Shown in pieces: positions 16,906-25,257 of a stretch of DNA of 64,000 nt (position 1 is the stretch's first letter; the number at the start of each line of letters is the position of its first letter). Under the pieces are notes generated by a model. The model was not told the DNA's origin, ran no database searches, and saw only the letters and a list, made by a program, of their open reading frames with translations. Position numbers and translations under genes: made by a program. The DNA is from Sphingomonadales bacterium (GTDB taxonomy: Bacteria; Bacteroidota; Bacteroidia; Chitinophagales; Chitinophagaceae): NCBI GenBank assembly GCA_016872155.1, contig VHBB01000005.1, positions 62,001-126,000 of the forward strand, in the 5' to 3' direction.

Positions 16906-17952
16906 ATGTCTCTTTCGCGCCCCTCCATTACACCCCGACAAATTGCGCTGATTGCAGCACTGATTCTTGCACTGCCGGAAAGTATTTTTTTATGGTGGTG
17001 GAAGGCCGACTGGCAATGGGCGCTATTGGCCTTTGCCATTATTTTTGGCATCAGTTACTGGGTCATCGCTACGCTACTCGAAGAGTTTATCAATCGCAAG
17101 ATCAAACTCATTTATAAATTCATTCACAAGACTAAGGCGACCAAAAAAGAAGAGACGTATTATAAATACGTGCTGCCGGCCAAAACGCTCGAAGAAGTGA
17201 GCCAAGATGTAGAGGATTGGGCTAATGAAAACGAAAATGAGATGCAACTACTTCGACAAAACGAACAGTTTCGCCGTGAATTCTTGCAAAATCTCTCGCA
17301 CGAATTTCGCACGCCTGTTTTTGCTATACAAGGGTATGTAGAGACCTTGCTCGACGGGGCTATTAGCGACCCACAGGTCAATCGCCGCTATTTGGAGAAT
17401 GCATCCCGAAATATAGACCGACTTACCAATCTGCTAGCTGATCTAGGCCAGATCTCGAAGCTAGAACGCGGAGAGTTAGTGTTGGTGCGGCAGCCCTTCG
17501 TTATTCAAGAGCTGGTCAAAGAGGTTTTTGAAAGCCTTGCCGGTAAGGCAGACAAGCAACACGTACAATGCCAGATAAAAAAAGGATGCGAATCAGCTCT
17601 ATCCGTAAATGCCGATAAAGAAAAGATCAGACAAGTACTGTTAAATCTGGTAGAGAATGCCATCAAATACGGAAAGACCAATGGCACGGTTACGGCCAGT
17701 ATGTATCGCACCGACGGACAACACGTATTGGTAGAGATTACCGACGATGGCATGGGTATTGCCGAAAAAGAAGTAGGTCGCATTTTTGAACGCTTTTACC
17801 GCACCGAAGACGGTCGCACCCGCGACAATAAAGGATCGGGGCTGGGGCTGGCTATTTGCAAACACATCATCGAAGCCCATGGGGAGACCATTCATGTGCG
17901 AAGCACCGAACAGGTAGGAACGACGATTGGGTTTACCCTATCCACCAAATAG
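16906..17952 (+). CDS. Membrane sensor histidine kinase, PhoR-like
   Basis: The 348-residue kinase has two adjacent membrane spans (about 10-30 and 38-58) with almost no periplasmic loop, then a cytoplasmic helical linker and the catalytic core. The dimerisation/phosphoacceptor motif is NLSHEFRTPVFAI (His near residue 130). The ATP-binding part has the N box NLVENAIKYG, the G1 box EITDDGMGI and the G2 box GSGLGLAICKHII. Lack of a periplasmic sensor is also seen in PhoR of Escherichia coli, which senses through the transport machinery. It is the partner of the regulator upstream. I took the ATG at 16906; the frame is open to 16876. It converges on ppk1. Confidence 0.92.
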   Translation: MSLSRPSITPRQIALIAALILALPESIFLWWWKADWQWALLAFAIIFGISYWVIATLLEEFINRKIKLIYKFIHKTKATKKEETYYKYVLPAKTLEEVSQDVEDWANENENEMQLLRQNEQFRREFLQNLSHEFRTPVFAIQGYVETLLDGAISDPQVNRRYLENASRNIDRLTNLLADLGQISKLERGELVLVRQPFVIQELVKEVFESLAGKADKQHVQCQIKKGCESALSVNADKEKIRQVLLNLVENAIKYGKTNGTVTASMYRTDGQHVLVEITDDGMGIAEKEVGRIFERFYRTEDGRTRDNKGSGLGLAICKHIIEAHGETIHVRSTEQVGTTIGFTLSTK

Positions 17953-17963
17953 CAAATGCTAAT

Positions 17964-20042
17964 TTACTTACCCCCTGCCAGTCCATGTAAATACTGGTAG
18001 ATCTTGATCTGAGAACGAACGGCCCGTTTACCCATGCCCTTTACATACTCATTGGGCAGTGTACCCTCGAGTAAGCGGGCTTTTACATTATCGGCCAGTT
18101 GAATGGCCAGGATCTCTTTTAACTCTTTTCGAATATCCGACTGATGGATCTCTACGGCCGCTTCTACGCGGTGATCGATATTGCGTACCATCCAATCGGC
18201 AGAAGAAATAAAGATCTTTTCTTTACCCCCATGGTTAAAGATCATCACACGCGCATGCTCCAGATACTCATCCACAATGCTGATAGCATACGGACGAATT
18301 CCCTTTTTGGAGAGCGGAAAGTTTGGGCAATAAATACCTCTGACAATTAAGTTGATCACGACGCCGGCCGCAGATGCCTTGTTCAATAACCGAATGAGTT
18401 CAATATCGCTGAGCGAATTGACCTTAAGCGTTAGCGCAGCTTTTTTACCGGCCTTGGCCTGTTTGATCTCGAATTCGAGTAGCTGTACCAATTTTTTTCG
18501 CATAGAAACCGGTGCCAGTAGCAAGGTGCGACACTTCTTTAAAGGCATCATTCCCCTTCTCCAATTAGAGAGGTAATCAAATACCCGAGCCGCGTCGTTC
18601 ATAACAGTAGCCGACGCGGTTAACAGACAATGATCGGCATACACCTTGGCAGACGACTCATTTAAATTACCGGTGCTCACAAATCCGTATCTGATTCGCT
18701 TTCCTTTTTGCAGACTGGTTATCACGCATAGTTTGGCGTGCACCTTCATATTAGGCATACCTAACAAAACAGTAATACCCTCTTCTTCTAAGATCGTTTT
18801 CCACTCTAAGTTGGCCTCTTCATCAAAGCGAGCCTTTAACTCCAGCATTACGGTAACCCGCTTTCCATTACGCGCTGCATTGATAAGGGCATGTATAATC
18901 TTAGATTCCGAGGCTAATCGATAAGCCGTTAGCTGGATGCTTTCGACAGTGGCATCCATGGCCGCCTCACGAAGCAGGTCTATCACCGAATTAAAAGAAT
19001 GATACGGAAAATGCAACATAATATCGCGCTGCAACACCTGGTCGGTAACGCGTAGCTTATTGCGAAGGGCCGGATGAGTAAAAGAGGCCTTTCGTTGCAA
19101 TACCGGTGGAAGCACCGACGGAAAATCCATAAAGTGCCTAAAATTATGAATTCGACCTCCGGGGATGATGGCGCTTTTCTTGGTAAGGCCCAATCGACCG
19201 ATCAGGTATTGCAACAGTCCGTTGTCCATTTCTTTGTCGTAAACGAAACGAACCGGCTTTCCTTTACGGCGGTTCTTGATACCCTTGGCCATTTTCTCTA
19301 CAAAACTCATCGAGATATCATGATCAATCTCTAGCTCAGCGTCTTTGGTGACCTTAAAAAGCCAAGCTTCGAAAATATCAAAATCGAAATAAGGAAAGAT
19401 CTTAGGAAGGTTATACCGAATAATGTCTTCGAGCAAGATAATATGCCGCTGGCCGGGTCGCGAAGGCAATTCCACGAAGCGACCGACCGACTTTACAGGT
19501 ACTTCAATCAAGGCATATTGATCGTGATAGGCCGTGTTCTTTTTGCGCATCAGCACCCCCAGATAGATGCTTTTATCGCGGATATAGGGTAACTGCGGCA
19601 ACGACTCGATCATAAGTGGAATGATGTTATTTCGAACCTGCGATTCAAAATAATCACTTACGAAATGCTGTTGCTCTCTGTTAAGCTGCTTTTCGTTGCG
19701 TAAAAAAACAGATTGATCCTTTAGTTCAACTTGTATGTTCTTCCAGATACGCTCAAACTCGTTTTGCTGCCGAAGTACGATAGTCTGAATCTCATCTAAG
19801 ATAGCCTGCGGATTTTCTTCGAAGTAGATATTGAGTTTTTTTCTTTTTTGCGAATAGTCCGACATCCGCTTGAGCGTTGCCACCCGTACACGAAAAAACT
19901 CATCGAGGTTGTTAGAGAAAATACCCAGAAAACGAATGCGCTGCTGAAGCGGAACCGTAGGATCGTTGGCTTCTTGCAGTACCCGTCCGTTAAAACTTAG
20001 CCAACTGATGTCTCGTGGAATAAGCTGTTTGGTAGTGGCCAT
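17964..20042 (-). CDS. ppk1: Polyphosphate kinase 1
   Basis: PPK1 reversibly polymerises the gamma-phosphate of ATP into polyphosphate. The protein has the usual length, 692 residues, and the four-domain layout: N-terminal domain starting IPRDISWLSFNGRVLQEA, head domain, and two phospholipase-D-like C-terminal domains. The autophosphorylated His is H435 in MKVHAKLCV, the same position as in Escherichia coli, and the second conserved His is H596 in YLEHARVMIF. It lies 2 bp after ppx, so kinase and phosphatase are co-transcribed. Confidence 0.98.
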   Translation of the reverse strand: MATTKQLIPRDISWLSFNGRVLQEANDPTVPLQQRIRFLGIFSNNLDEFFRVRVATLKRMSDYSQKRKKLNIYFEENPQAILDEIQTIVLRQQNEFERIWKNIQVELKDQSVFLRNEKQLNREQQHFVSDYFESQVRNNIIPLMIESLPQLPYIRDKSIYLGVLMRKKNTAYHDQYALIEVPVKSVGRFVELPSRPGQRHIILLEDIIRYNLPKIFPYFDFDIFEAWLFKVTKDAELEIDHDISMSFVEKMAKGIKNRRKGKPVRFVYDKEMDNGLLQYLIGRLGLTKKSAIIPGGRIHNFRHFMDFPSVLPPVLQRKASFTHPALRNKLRVTDQVLQRDIMLHFPYHSFNSVIDLLREAAMDATVESIQLTAYRLASESKIIHALINAARNGKRVTVMLELKARFDEEANLEWKTILEEEGITVLLGMPNMKVHAKLCVITSLQKGKRIRYGFVSTGNLNESSAKVYADHCLLTASATVMNDAARVFDYLSNWRRGMMPLKKCRTLLLAPVSMRKKLVQLLEFEIKQAKAGKKAALTLKVNSLSDIELIRLLNKASAAGVVINLIVRGIYCPNFPLSKKGIRPYAISIVDEYLEHARVMIFNHGGKEKIFISSADWMVRNIDHRVEAAVEIHQSDIRKELKEILAIQLADNVKARLLEGTLPNEYVKGMGKRAVRSQIKIYQYLHGLAGGK

Positions 20043-20044
20043 TA

Positions 20045-20944
20045 TTAGCTAATTACATTTTTTCTTTCGCCCACCTCATCATACAGCGTATGAATGAGCC
20101 CATCAGCCAACCCTATCTTGGGTACATAGATCTCTTCGGCGTCGGACCACCGCATGGCATTAATGTACACTTGCAACGCCGGAACGATCACATCGGCCCT
20201 GTCTTCGCGTAAGCGGTATTGCTGCATACGATCGGCCAACGAGAGCTCACTGAACTCCTTATAATATTCCTTCAGGAGATCTACATGCAAGGGCTTCCCC
20301 TCTTTGCGCTTTGATAGATTGAAGACCTTATTGATATTACCCCCGGAACCAATAGCCGTAACATGATGATGCCCACGAGTTTTTTGTCTCAAAAATTCTT
20401 TCATCTCGTCCCAATCCTCTTGCTTAACATGATCTTTTAATAACCGAATGGTACCGATATTGAACGACTTTTTAAATACTAATATGCCATCACTAAAAAA
20501 AGTAAGTTCGGTGCTGCCCCCACCCACATCGATATAGAGATAAGATTCGCCACTGTCCATGTAATCGGCCACATGGTTCTCGTAAATAAGGGTAGCCTCT
20601 TCTTCTCCGCTAATGACCTTTATGGAAACACCGGTCTCCGCTTTAACACGCTGAAGCACCTCAGCGGCATTGGTAGCATCGCGCATGGCCGAAGTAGCAC
20701 AGGCTTTTACATGCTTGATGCCATACACGTCGAGCAATAACCGATAGGCCTTGATGGTCTTGCAAAGTTGTTCGATCTTTTTTGCGGAGATCTCGCCTTT
20801 CTCGAAGACATCGAATCCTAAGCGTAACGGCACGCGCACCAATACCGTTTTAATAAACTCGGGCTTGCTATCGGTATACTCGATCACATCGGTTATTAAC
20901 AGCCGGGCGGCATTACTACCTATGTCGATGGCGGCGAGCTTCAA
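20045..20944 (-). CDS. ppx: Exopolyphosphatase / GppA-type phosphatase
   Basis: The Ppx/GppA family removes phosphate from polyphosphate ends or from pppGpp. The ASKHA fold is shown by KLAAIDIGSNAARLL at the N-terminus, ISGEEEATLIYE (the catalytic Glu region, about residue 115), the phosphate loop YIDVGGGSTELTFF and AIGSGGNINKV. About 300 residues, so the short form without the C-terminal HD domain. The frame is open to a TTG at 20968. I prefer the TTG at 20944 because it starts at the conserved KLAAIDIGSN. Two TTAG repeats 11 bp apart lie 44-60 bp upstream. Whether polyP or pppGpp is preferred cannot be read here. Confidence 0.93.
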   Translation of the reverse strand: MKLAAIDIGSNAARLLITDVIEYTDSKPEFIKTVLVRVPLRLGFDVFEKGEISAKKIEQLCKTIKAYRLLLDVYGIKHVKACATSAMRDATNAAEVLQRVKAETGVSIKVISGEEEATLIYENHVADYMDSGESYLYIDVGGGSTELTFFSDGILVFKKSFNIGTIRLLKDHVKQEDWDEMKEFLRQKTRGHHHVTAIGSGGNINKVFNLSKRKEGKPLHVDLLKEYYKEFSELSLADRMQQYRLREDRADVIVPALQVYINAMRWSDAEEIYVPKIGLADGLIHTLYDEVGERKNVIS

Positions 20945-20987
20945 ATTATCAATTATTATAGATTGCAATATATAAAATCTGCTCGCC

Positions 20988-21004
20988 TGTTAGAATAATT
21001 TTAG
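20988..21004. promoter_or_regulatory. Pho-box-like direct repeat upstream of ppx
   Basis: TGTTAG (20988-20993) and TTTTAG (20999-21004) are 11 bp apart. On the minus strand, the direction of ppx, they read CTAAAA and CTAACA, close to the TTAATA and GTAACA units found upstream of the porin and the TonB receptor. This is the weakest of the four cases. Confidence 0.35.
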
Positions 21005-21100
21005 TCACATTCTGCTCGAAGTCCGCATCCGCTTTACGATTACATAACATGCCGTTAATCTTGGGGTCATATGGCTGTACTTACTTTGAAAAACAGCGGT

Positions 21101-21946
21101 ATGAATAAACGGCATCCCGAAGTTGTTGTATTAAGCGATATTCACCTCGGAACCTACGGATGTCATGCCCGGGAGCTCGTACAATACTTAAAAAGCATCT
21201 CGCCGCAGCTGCTTATACTGAACGGAGACATTATTGACGGCTGGCAGTTCAACAAAAGCTATTTTCCGCCCGCTCACCTGCAAGTAATAAAGGAGATTCT
21301 GAGTCTGCTCGATCAGGGCACCCGTGTGGTATACGTAACCGGCAACCATGACGAGATGCTGCGTCGCTACAGCGATCTTCAATTGGGAAACTTTCAACTG
21401 ACCGACAAGTTGGTCATTGAGATGAACGGAAAGCGAACCTGGATCTTTCATGGCGATGTATTCGATGCCACTACCAAGGGCAGCGCCAAGATTATTGCCA
21501 AGTTGGGCGGATGGGGCTATGACTGGCTGATCTTACTGAATCGCTTTATCAATTGGGTCCTGGACAAACTGGGGCAACCCAAAATGAGTTTAAGCAAAAA
21601 AGTAAAGAACGGAGTAAAAAAAGCCGTACGCTGGATCGGAGACTTTGAACAAACGGCGGCAGAACTGGCCATTAGCAAGGGATACGACTATGTAATCTGC
21701 GGGCATATTCATCAGCCCCAACAACGAATTATTCAAACAGAGGATGGCTCTGTAACCTACCTGAACAGTGGCGATTGGATCGAAAATCTCACCGCCCTGG
21801 AGTTGACCCATCAAGAGTGGAGCATCTACCATTACAAAGAAGACGATTACCAGCAGACCCCGGTGGTGAGTATGGAAAAGCAGTTACCGCTGCTCAATGT
21901 GGTCACCGATCAAATAGGGCTTCACATACATAGGCTTCAACCCTAA
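21101..21946 (+). CDS. Metallophosphoesterase, UDP-2,3-diacylglucosamine hydrolase (LpxH)-like
   Basis: All blocks of the calcineurin-like fold are visible: SDIHLG near residue 13, GDIIDGWQ, GNHDE, FHGDVFD and CGHIHQP, followed by LNSGDWIENLT. This resembles LpxH-like diphosphatases that act on the lipid A precursor UDP-diacylglucosamine, though at 281 residues it is longer than classical LpxH (about 240), and related Bacteroidota paralogues have no proven substrate. The frame is open from 21071; I take the ATG at 21101, which has a TTACTTTG box 12 nt before it. A glycosyltransferase gene follows after 6 bp, pointing to a shared surface-lipid or glycan pathway. Confidence 0.85.
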   Translation: MNKRHPEVVVLSDIHLGTYGCHARELVQYLKSISPQLLILNGDIIDGWQFNKSYFPPAHLQVIKEILSLLDQGTRVVYVTGNHDEMLRRYSDLQLGNFQLTDKLVIEMNGKRTWIFHGDVFDATTKGSAKIIAKLGGWGYDWLILLNRFINWVLDKLGQPKMSLSKKVKNGVKKAVRWIGDFEQTAAELAISKGYDYVICGHIHQPQQRIIQTEDGSVTYLNSGDWIENLTALELTHQEWSIYHYKEDDYQQTPVVSMEKQLPLLNVVTDQIGLHIHRLQP

Positions 21947-21952
21947 CGACTC

Positions 21953-22993
21953 ATGAAAATATTCTATGCAGTTCAGGCAACGGGCAATGGGCACATTAGC
22001 CGTGCCATGACCTTGCTACCGCATCTTCAACAATGGGGTACGGTAGATGTATTTCTAAGTGGGAACAATAGCCATTTAACCCCTCAATTACCCGTTCGGT
22101 ATCGCAGCCGGGGCATTAGCCTTTATTACAACAATGCGGGTGGCTTAGATTATCCTAAGATCGCTTTTCAACGAAATCCGCTCGAGCTGTTCAAAGAGAT
22201 CAAAGAACTCCCGGTTAAAAAATACGATCTCGTTATCAATGATTTTGATTTTCTAACCTCGGCCGCTTGTCGGTTGCAAGGTGTGTCATCCGTTCATTTT
22301 GGACACCAGGCCAGCTTTCACTACCCAGAGACGCCCAGACCGGTACACAGGCAATGGCACGGAGAGCTATTGCTAAAAGATTACGTGCAGGCCACCCATC
22401 ATATTGGACTTCATTTCGAAAAGTATCACTCCTCAATTTTTGGAGCTATTATCAAAGAAGAGATCGTGCAAGCTACTCCCGTAAACGGATCGCATGTAAC
22501 CGTCTATCTTCCTGCCTGCAGTGATTGGGCACTAAAAAGGTTGTTGACTCCAATCAACGGCCCCCTTTTCGAGATCTTCTCCAGAGAGACCAAGGTGCCT
22601 TACCGAGAAGGTCATTTGCAGTTTCGCCCTATTGAGCAAGCCGCCTTTAACCAAAGTCTGATCGGGTGCAGCGGTATTATTTGCGGTGCCGGATTCGAGA
22701 CCCCTGCCGAAGCGCTGCAACTGGGAAAAAAGATCTTGGCCATACCCATCAAAGGGCAATACGAACAGTATTGCAATGCGGCAGCACTAAACAGATTAGG
22801 TATAAAAACGTTGCCACCCTCTCAGCCCATAGAAACACATCATATAACTGATTGGCTAGAGAAGGCTCCTTTGGTACAAGTAGATTACAGCAGAAGTATA
22901 CAAGAATCAGTAGAACATCTAATGGCTATTGGAATCAACAGCACTACATCGGCGGCACCTCCAGTTACTTGGCAGGAGGCTTGTGCGCCATAA
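21953..22993 (+). CDS. Glycosyltransferase, MurG/GT28-like
   Basis: The 346-residue protein begins IFYAVQATGNGHISRAMTL, a Gly-rich nucleotide-sugar-transferase start like MurG and MGT enzymes (GxGH). Near residue 240 it has GIICGAGFETPAEALQLGKK, the donor-binding loop of GT-B enzymes. The two-domain GT-B fold fits; the sugar donor and acceptor are unknown. It starts 6 bp after the metallophosphoesterase and is probably made with it. Its last 29 bp overlap the 3' end of the convergent small gene at 22965-23237. Confidence 0.87.
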   Translation: MKIFYAVQATGNGHISRAMTLLPHLQQWGTVDVFLSGNNSHLTPQLPVRYRSRGISLYYNNAGGLDYPKIAFQRNPLELFKEIKELPVKKYDLVINDFDFLTSAACRLQGVSSVHFGHQASFHYPETPRPVHRQWHGELLLKDYVQATHHIGLHFEKYHSSIFGAIIKEEIVQATPVNGSHVTVYLPACSDWALKRLLTPINGPLFEIFSRETKVPYREGHLQFRPIEQAAFNQSLIGCSGIICGAGFETPAEALQLGKKILAIPIKGQYEQYCNAAALNRLGIKTLPPSQPIETHHITDWLEKAPLVQVDYSRSIQESVEHLMAIGINSTTSAAPPVTWQEACAP

Positions 22994-23237
22994 GACGATA
23001 GAGGTAGACCCTCGAAAATTGAATCAGGTTCCACTCCTCCGGATCGGCCACGTCGATGGGATCGATAATACTCAGTTCGGCTCGTACGGTTCTAACAAAA
23101 CCAATATAGGCGTCAACGCCTGCAGAGCGTAGGGGTCGGACCTCTTCATCGATCAATTCAATTACTTTTTTTTGACTGCGGGCAGAACGGATTGTCTCGA
23201 TCAAGGTGTGGTGAGACAGTACAGCAGCGGGGCTCAT
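22965..23237 (-). CDS. Hypothetical protein, 90 residues
   Basis: I do not recognise this protein. It is small, charged and probably cytosolic: helix-rich at the N-terminus (HTLIETIRSARSQKKVIELI) and without a membrane span or Cys motif. A TACATTTA sequence (7 of 8 matches to the -7 box) lies 16 nt before the ATG, which supports a real gene. It overlaps the end of the convergent glycosyltransferase by 29 bp. No neighbour shares its strand closely; the lipoprotein gene upstream ends 107 bp away. Confidence 0.6.
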   Translation of the reverse strand: MSPAAVLSHHTLIETIRSARSQKKVIELIDEEVRPLRSAGVDAYIGFVRTVRAELSIIDPIDVADPEEWNLIQFSRVYLYRLMAHKPPAK

Positions 23238-23344
23238 AAAAAAGATTGGGCGGTAAATGTAGGAGAGCCGCTGATCAATTGTGCAAATTCTATATTAAGT
23301 TTTTCTGGACCCCGTAAAAATTAATATTGGACTTATCCTACCCC

Positions 23345-23782
23345 CTACCGAGTGCCGACCGGTTCGTACGAGAACGACTTAAGAGAATCTAAGATAGTGG
23401 CATTGCGAGGGCTCAGTTTGACGCCATATTTTTCGCCGGTTTTAATGAAACTCAACCTCTTGCAGCTGTCGGCGACAGTAAAGTAGAGTACCAGAACCTC
23501 TCCCCGGTAGCCGTAGTAATAGATCTTACCCTCCGATGTGCATTCGTTAAGTCCGGCAAGCGCGGGTTGATTAGCATTGGCGGCCAGACTGGTGAGTAAT
23601 TCCGGTTTATAGACCTTGACCATCTGAAAAAATCGGGGGTTGCCCGGCGTTTTGTAATACATGACCACCGCACTATCACATGCGCTGAGTTCGGTCAACA
23701 TGTTAGGAGTGCCGGGGGCTTGGCAGGACAGTAACGACAGAACAAAGGATATCATCACCCCAAATAAAATACGCAGTTTCAT
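23345..23782 (-). CDS. Small lipoprotein of unknown function
   Basis: The 145-residue product starts with a lipoprotein signal peptide (KLRILFGVMISFVLSLLSC), with a lipobox-like LSLLSC and the lipidated Cys near residue 19. The mature part has alternating beta-type segments (GEVLVLYFTV, KIYYYGYRG). I do not recognise the family. The frame is open slightly upstream, but the ATG at 23782 gives the cleanest signal peptide. It lies downstream of the terminator of the TonB/lipoprotein operon, so it should be transcribed separately. Confidence 0.7.
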   Translation of the reverse strand: MKLRILFGVMISFVLSLLSCQAPGTPNMLTELSACDSAVVMYYKTPGNPRFFQMVKVYKPELLTSLAANANQPALAGLNECTSEGKIYYYGYRGEVLVLYFTVADSCKRLSFIKTGEKYGVKLSPRNATILDSLKSFSYEPVGTR

Positions 23783-23815
23783 ACAGTGCATCAAGTCTAA
23801 AGATGTAAAAATAGA

Positions 23816-23854
23816 TCAAAAAAAAGGCGCCCTGCATTGCTACAGCGCGCCTTT
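23816..23854 (-). terminator. Intrinsic terminator of the TonB receptor/lipoprotein operon
   Basis: On the minus strand AAAGGCGC (23847-23854) pairs perfectly over 8 bp with GCGCCTTT (23823-23830), followed by a run of seven T. It lies 15 bp after the stop of the 451-residue lipoprotein gene. Confidence 0.88.
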
Positions 23855-23869
23855 AAAAAAAAGTAACTA

Positions 23870-25225
23870 TTAATAAGAAGCATTCTGAGGATCCCAGTTG
23901 GCCCATCCGGTGGTCCAATTGGTTGTTCCCATGGCACCTCTAAACGTGGTAGGAGTAAAGAAAGAATTCATGCCTGTAAAGCTGGCTCCGGTGAGGGCAG
24001 GAGAACCAGTGGCAGGCAAAAAGTTAGGATTGGTAGAATAAAAGGGACTGGTCAGACCCGCAGCAGCAGAAGTAGCCAGTGTAACACAACCCTCACTCTC
24101 TGCCTTTGTCCGAATCTGAGCAGCAGTGGCAATAGCATTATTGCTAGAGCGATATACGCTGGTCGTTGCATGCACCAGATTGTTGCGGAACTCAGAGATA
24201 TTGTTCATATAGTCATTCAAGGTACCATCTGACTCCATCGAGAAACCGGCATCAGGATGACCAATAAAGATAGAGTTACGCACAATGAACTGAGTTCTTC
24301 TTCTCCAACGCATAGAGAAATTGTGATTGGCAGCTGTTCCAGTCGCATCGTTGGGACCAACGATGGTAAAGTTGCTCATCTGAGGACGCGTAATGGGGCT
24401 GGCATTCGATCCGCTGGCATCATTATCGCACTCTACACCATTACCGGCGTCACCTGCGTCTACGAAATCCGCTTTACGCATTGCGATACCGTATTGTATC
24501 TTACCTGAAAATCCAAAGTCAAAGTCAAAGTCGTCGTCGGCCGTAGCAAAAGCAATCAGATTTTTAGCATTAACGGTACCACCGAAGAATTCAAAAGCAT
24601 CATCGTTACCAAAAGAAACCATTACGTTTTCGATGATCGTTCCAGAACCAACGCCGCCGCAAGTGAGTCCATTGATCTCAGAACCGGGCTCGGCTGCGAT
24701 ACCGGCGTATTCGATGCGCACAAAACTAAGCACGCCACTTCCGTCGAAAGGATCAGTTCCGCCGTACTGACGACCTACACCACCCTCGATAATGGGAGCG
24801 GGGTCGAGCGGACGGTTAGTGGGCGCCTTACCTAATAAGATGATACCGCCCCAATCACCGGGTGCTCTTGATCCTATGGCCTTACCGCTGGTAAACACGA
24901 TGGGGCTTGTCCTGGTACCTTGCGCGATGATCTTGGCGCCACGCTCAATGATCAGGGCGCCTTTCTCCGCTACATCACTTACGACCACACAACCGGCCTC
25001 GAATGTAACGGTAGCACCGTCCACGACATATACATAGCCTTTTAAGATCCATTTTCCTTTGGCATAGAACTTACTCGAGGAGATAACACCGGTAATTACG
25101 TTGCTGTTAGGATCGGTGGGAACTACTGGGTTGCCGCCGCCACCATCTTCGAACGTTACCTTAACGCAAGAGGAGGCACCGAAAAGTAAAATGCAGATCA
25201 GTGCGCTAAAAAGAAGCTGCTTCAT
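23870..25225 (-). CDS. Exported lipoprotein, probable beta-helix partner of the TonB receptor
   Basis: The 451-residue product has a lipoprotein signal (KQLLFSALICILLFGASSC, lipobox FGASSC, Cys near 20). The mature part is Gly-, Asn- and Asp-rich. Its repeated short strands (GYVYVVDGATVTFEAG, GALIIERGAKIIAQG, GTIIENVMVSFGNDDAFEFFGG, KNLIAFATADDDFDFDFG) suggest a parallel beta-helix. It follows the TonB receptor by 32 bp and a strong terminator follows it, so the two form an operon. The layout recalls SusC/SusD pairs, but it does not look like SusD. Phosphate-linked neighbours suggest binding or processing of a phosphorus compound; that is inference. Confidence 0.8.
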   Translation of the reverse strand: MKQLLFSALICILLFGASSCVKVTFEDGGGGNPVVPTDPNSNVITGVISSSKFYAKGKWILKGYVYVVDGATVTFEAGCVVVSDVAEKGALIIERGAKIIAQGTRTSPIVFTSGKAIGSRAPGDWGGIILLGKAPTNRPLDPAPIIEGGVGRQYGGTDPFDGSGVLSFVRIEYAGIAAEPGSEINGLTCGGVGSGTIIENVMVSFGNDDAFEFFGGTVNAKNLIAFATADDDFDFDFGFSGKIQYGIAMRKADFVDAGDAGNGVECDNDASGSNASPITRPQMSNFTIVGPNDATGTAANHNFSMRWRRRTQFIVRNSIFIGHPDAGFSMESDGTLNDYMNNISEFRNNLVHATTSVYRSSNNAIATAAQIRTKAESEGCVTLATSAAAGLTSPFYSTNPNFLPATGSPALTGASFTGMNSFFTPTTFRGAMGTTNWTTGWANWDPQNASY

Positions 25226-25257
25226 ATACTTGTTTTTGAGTTTAGACTAGGGTTGAT

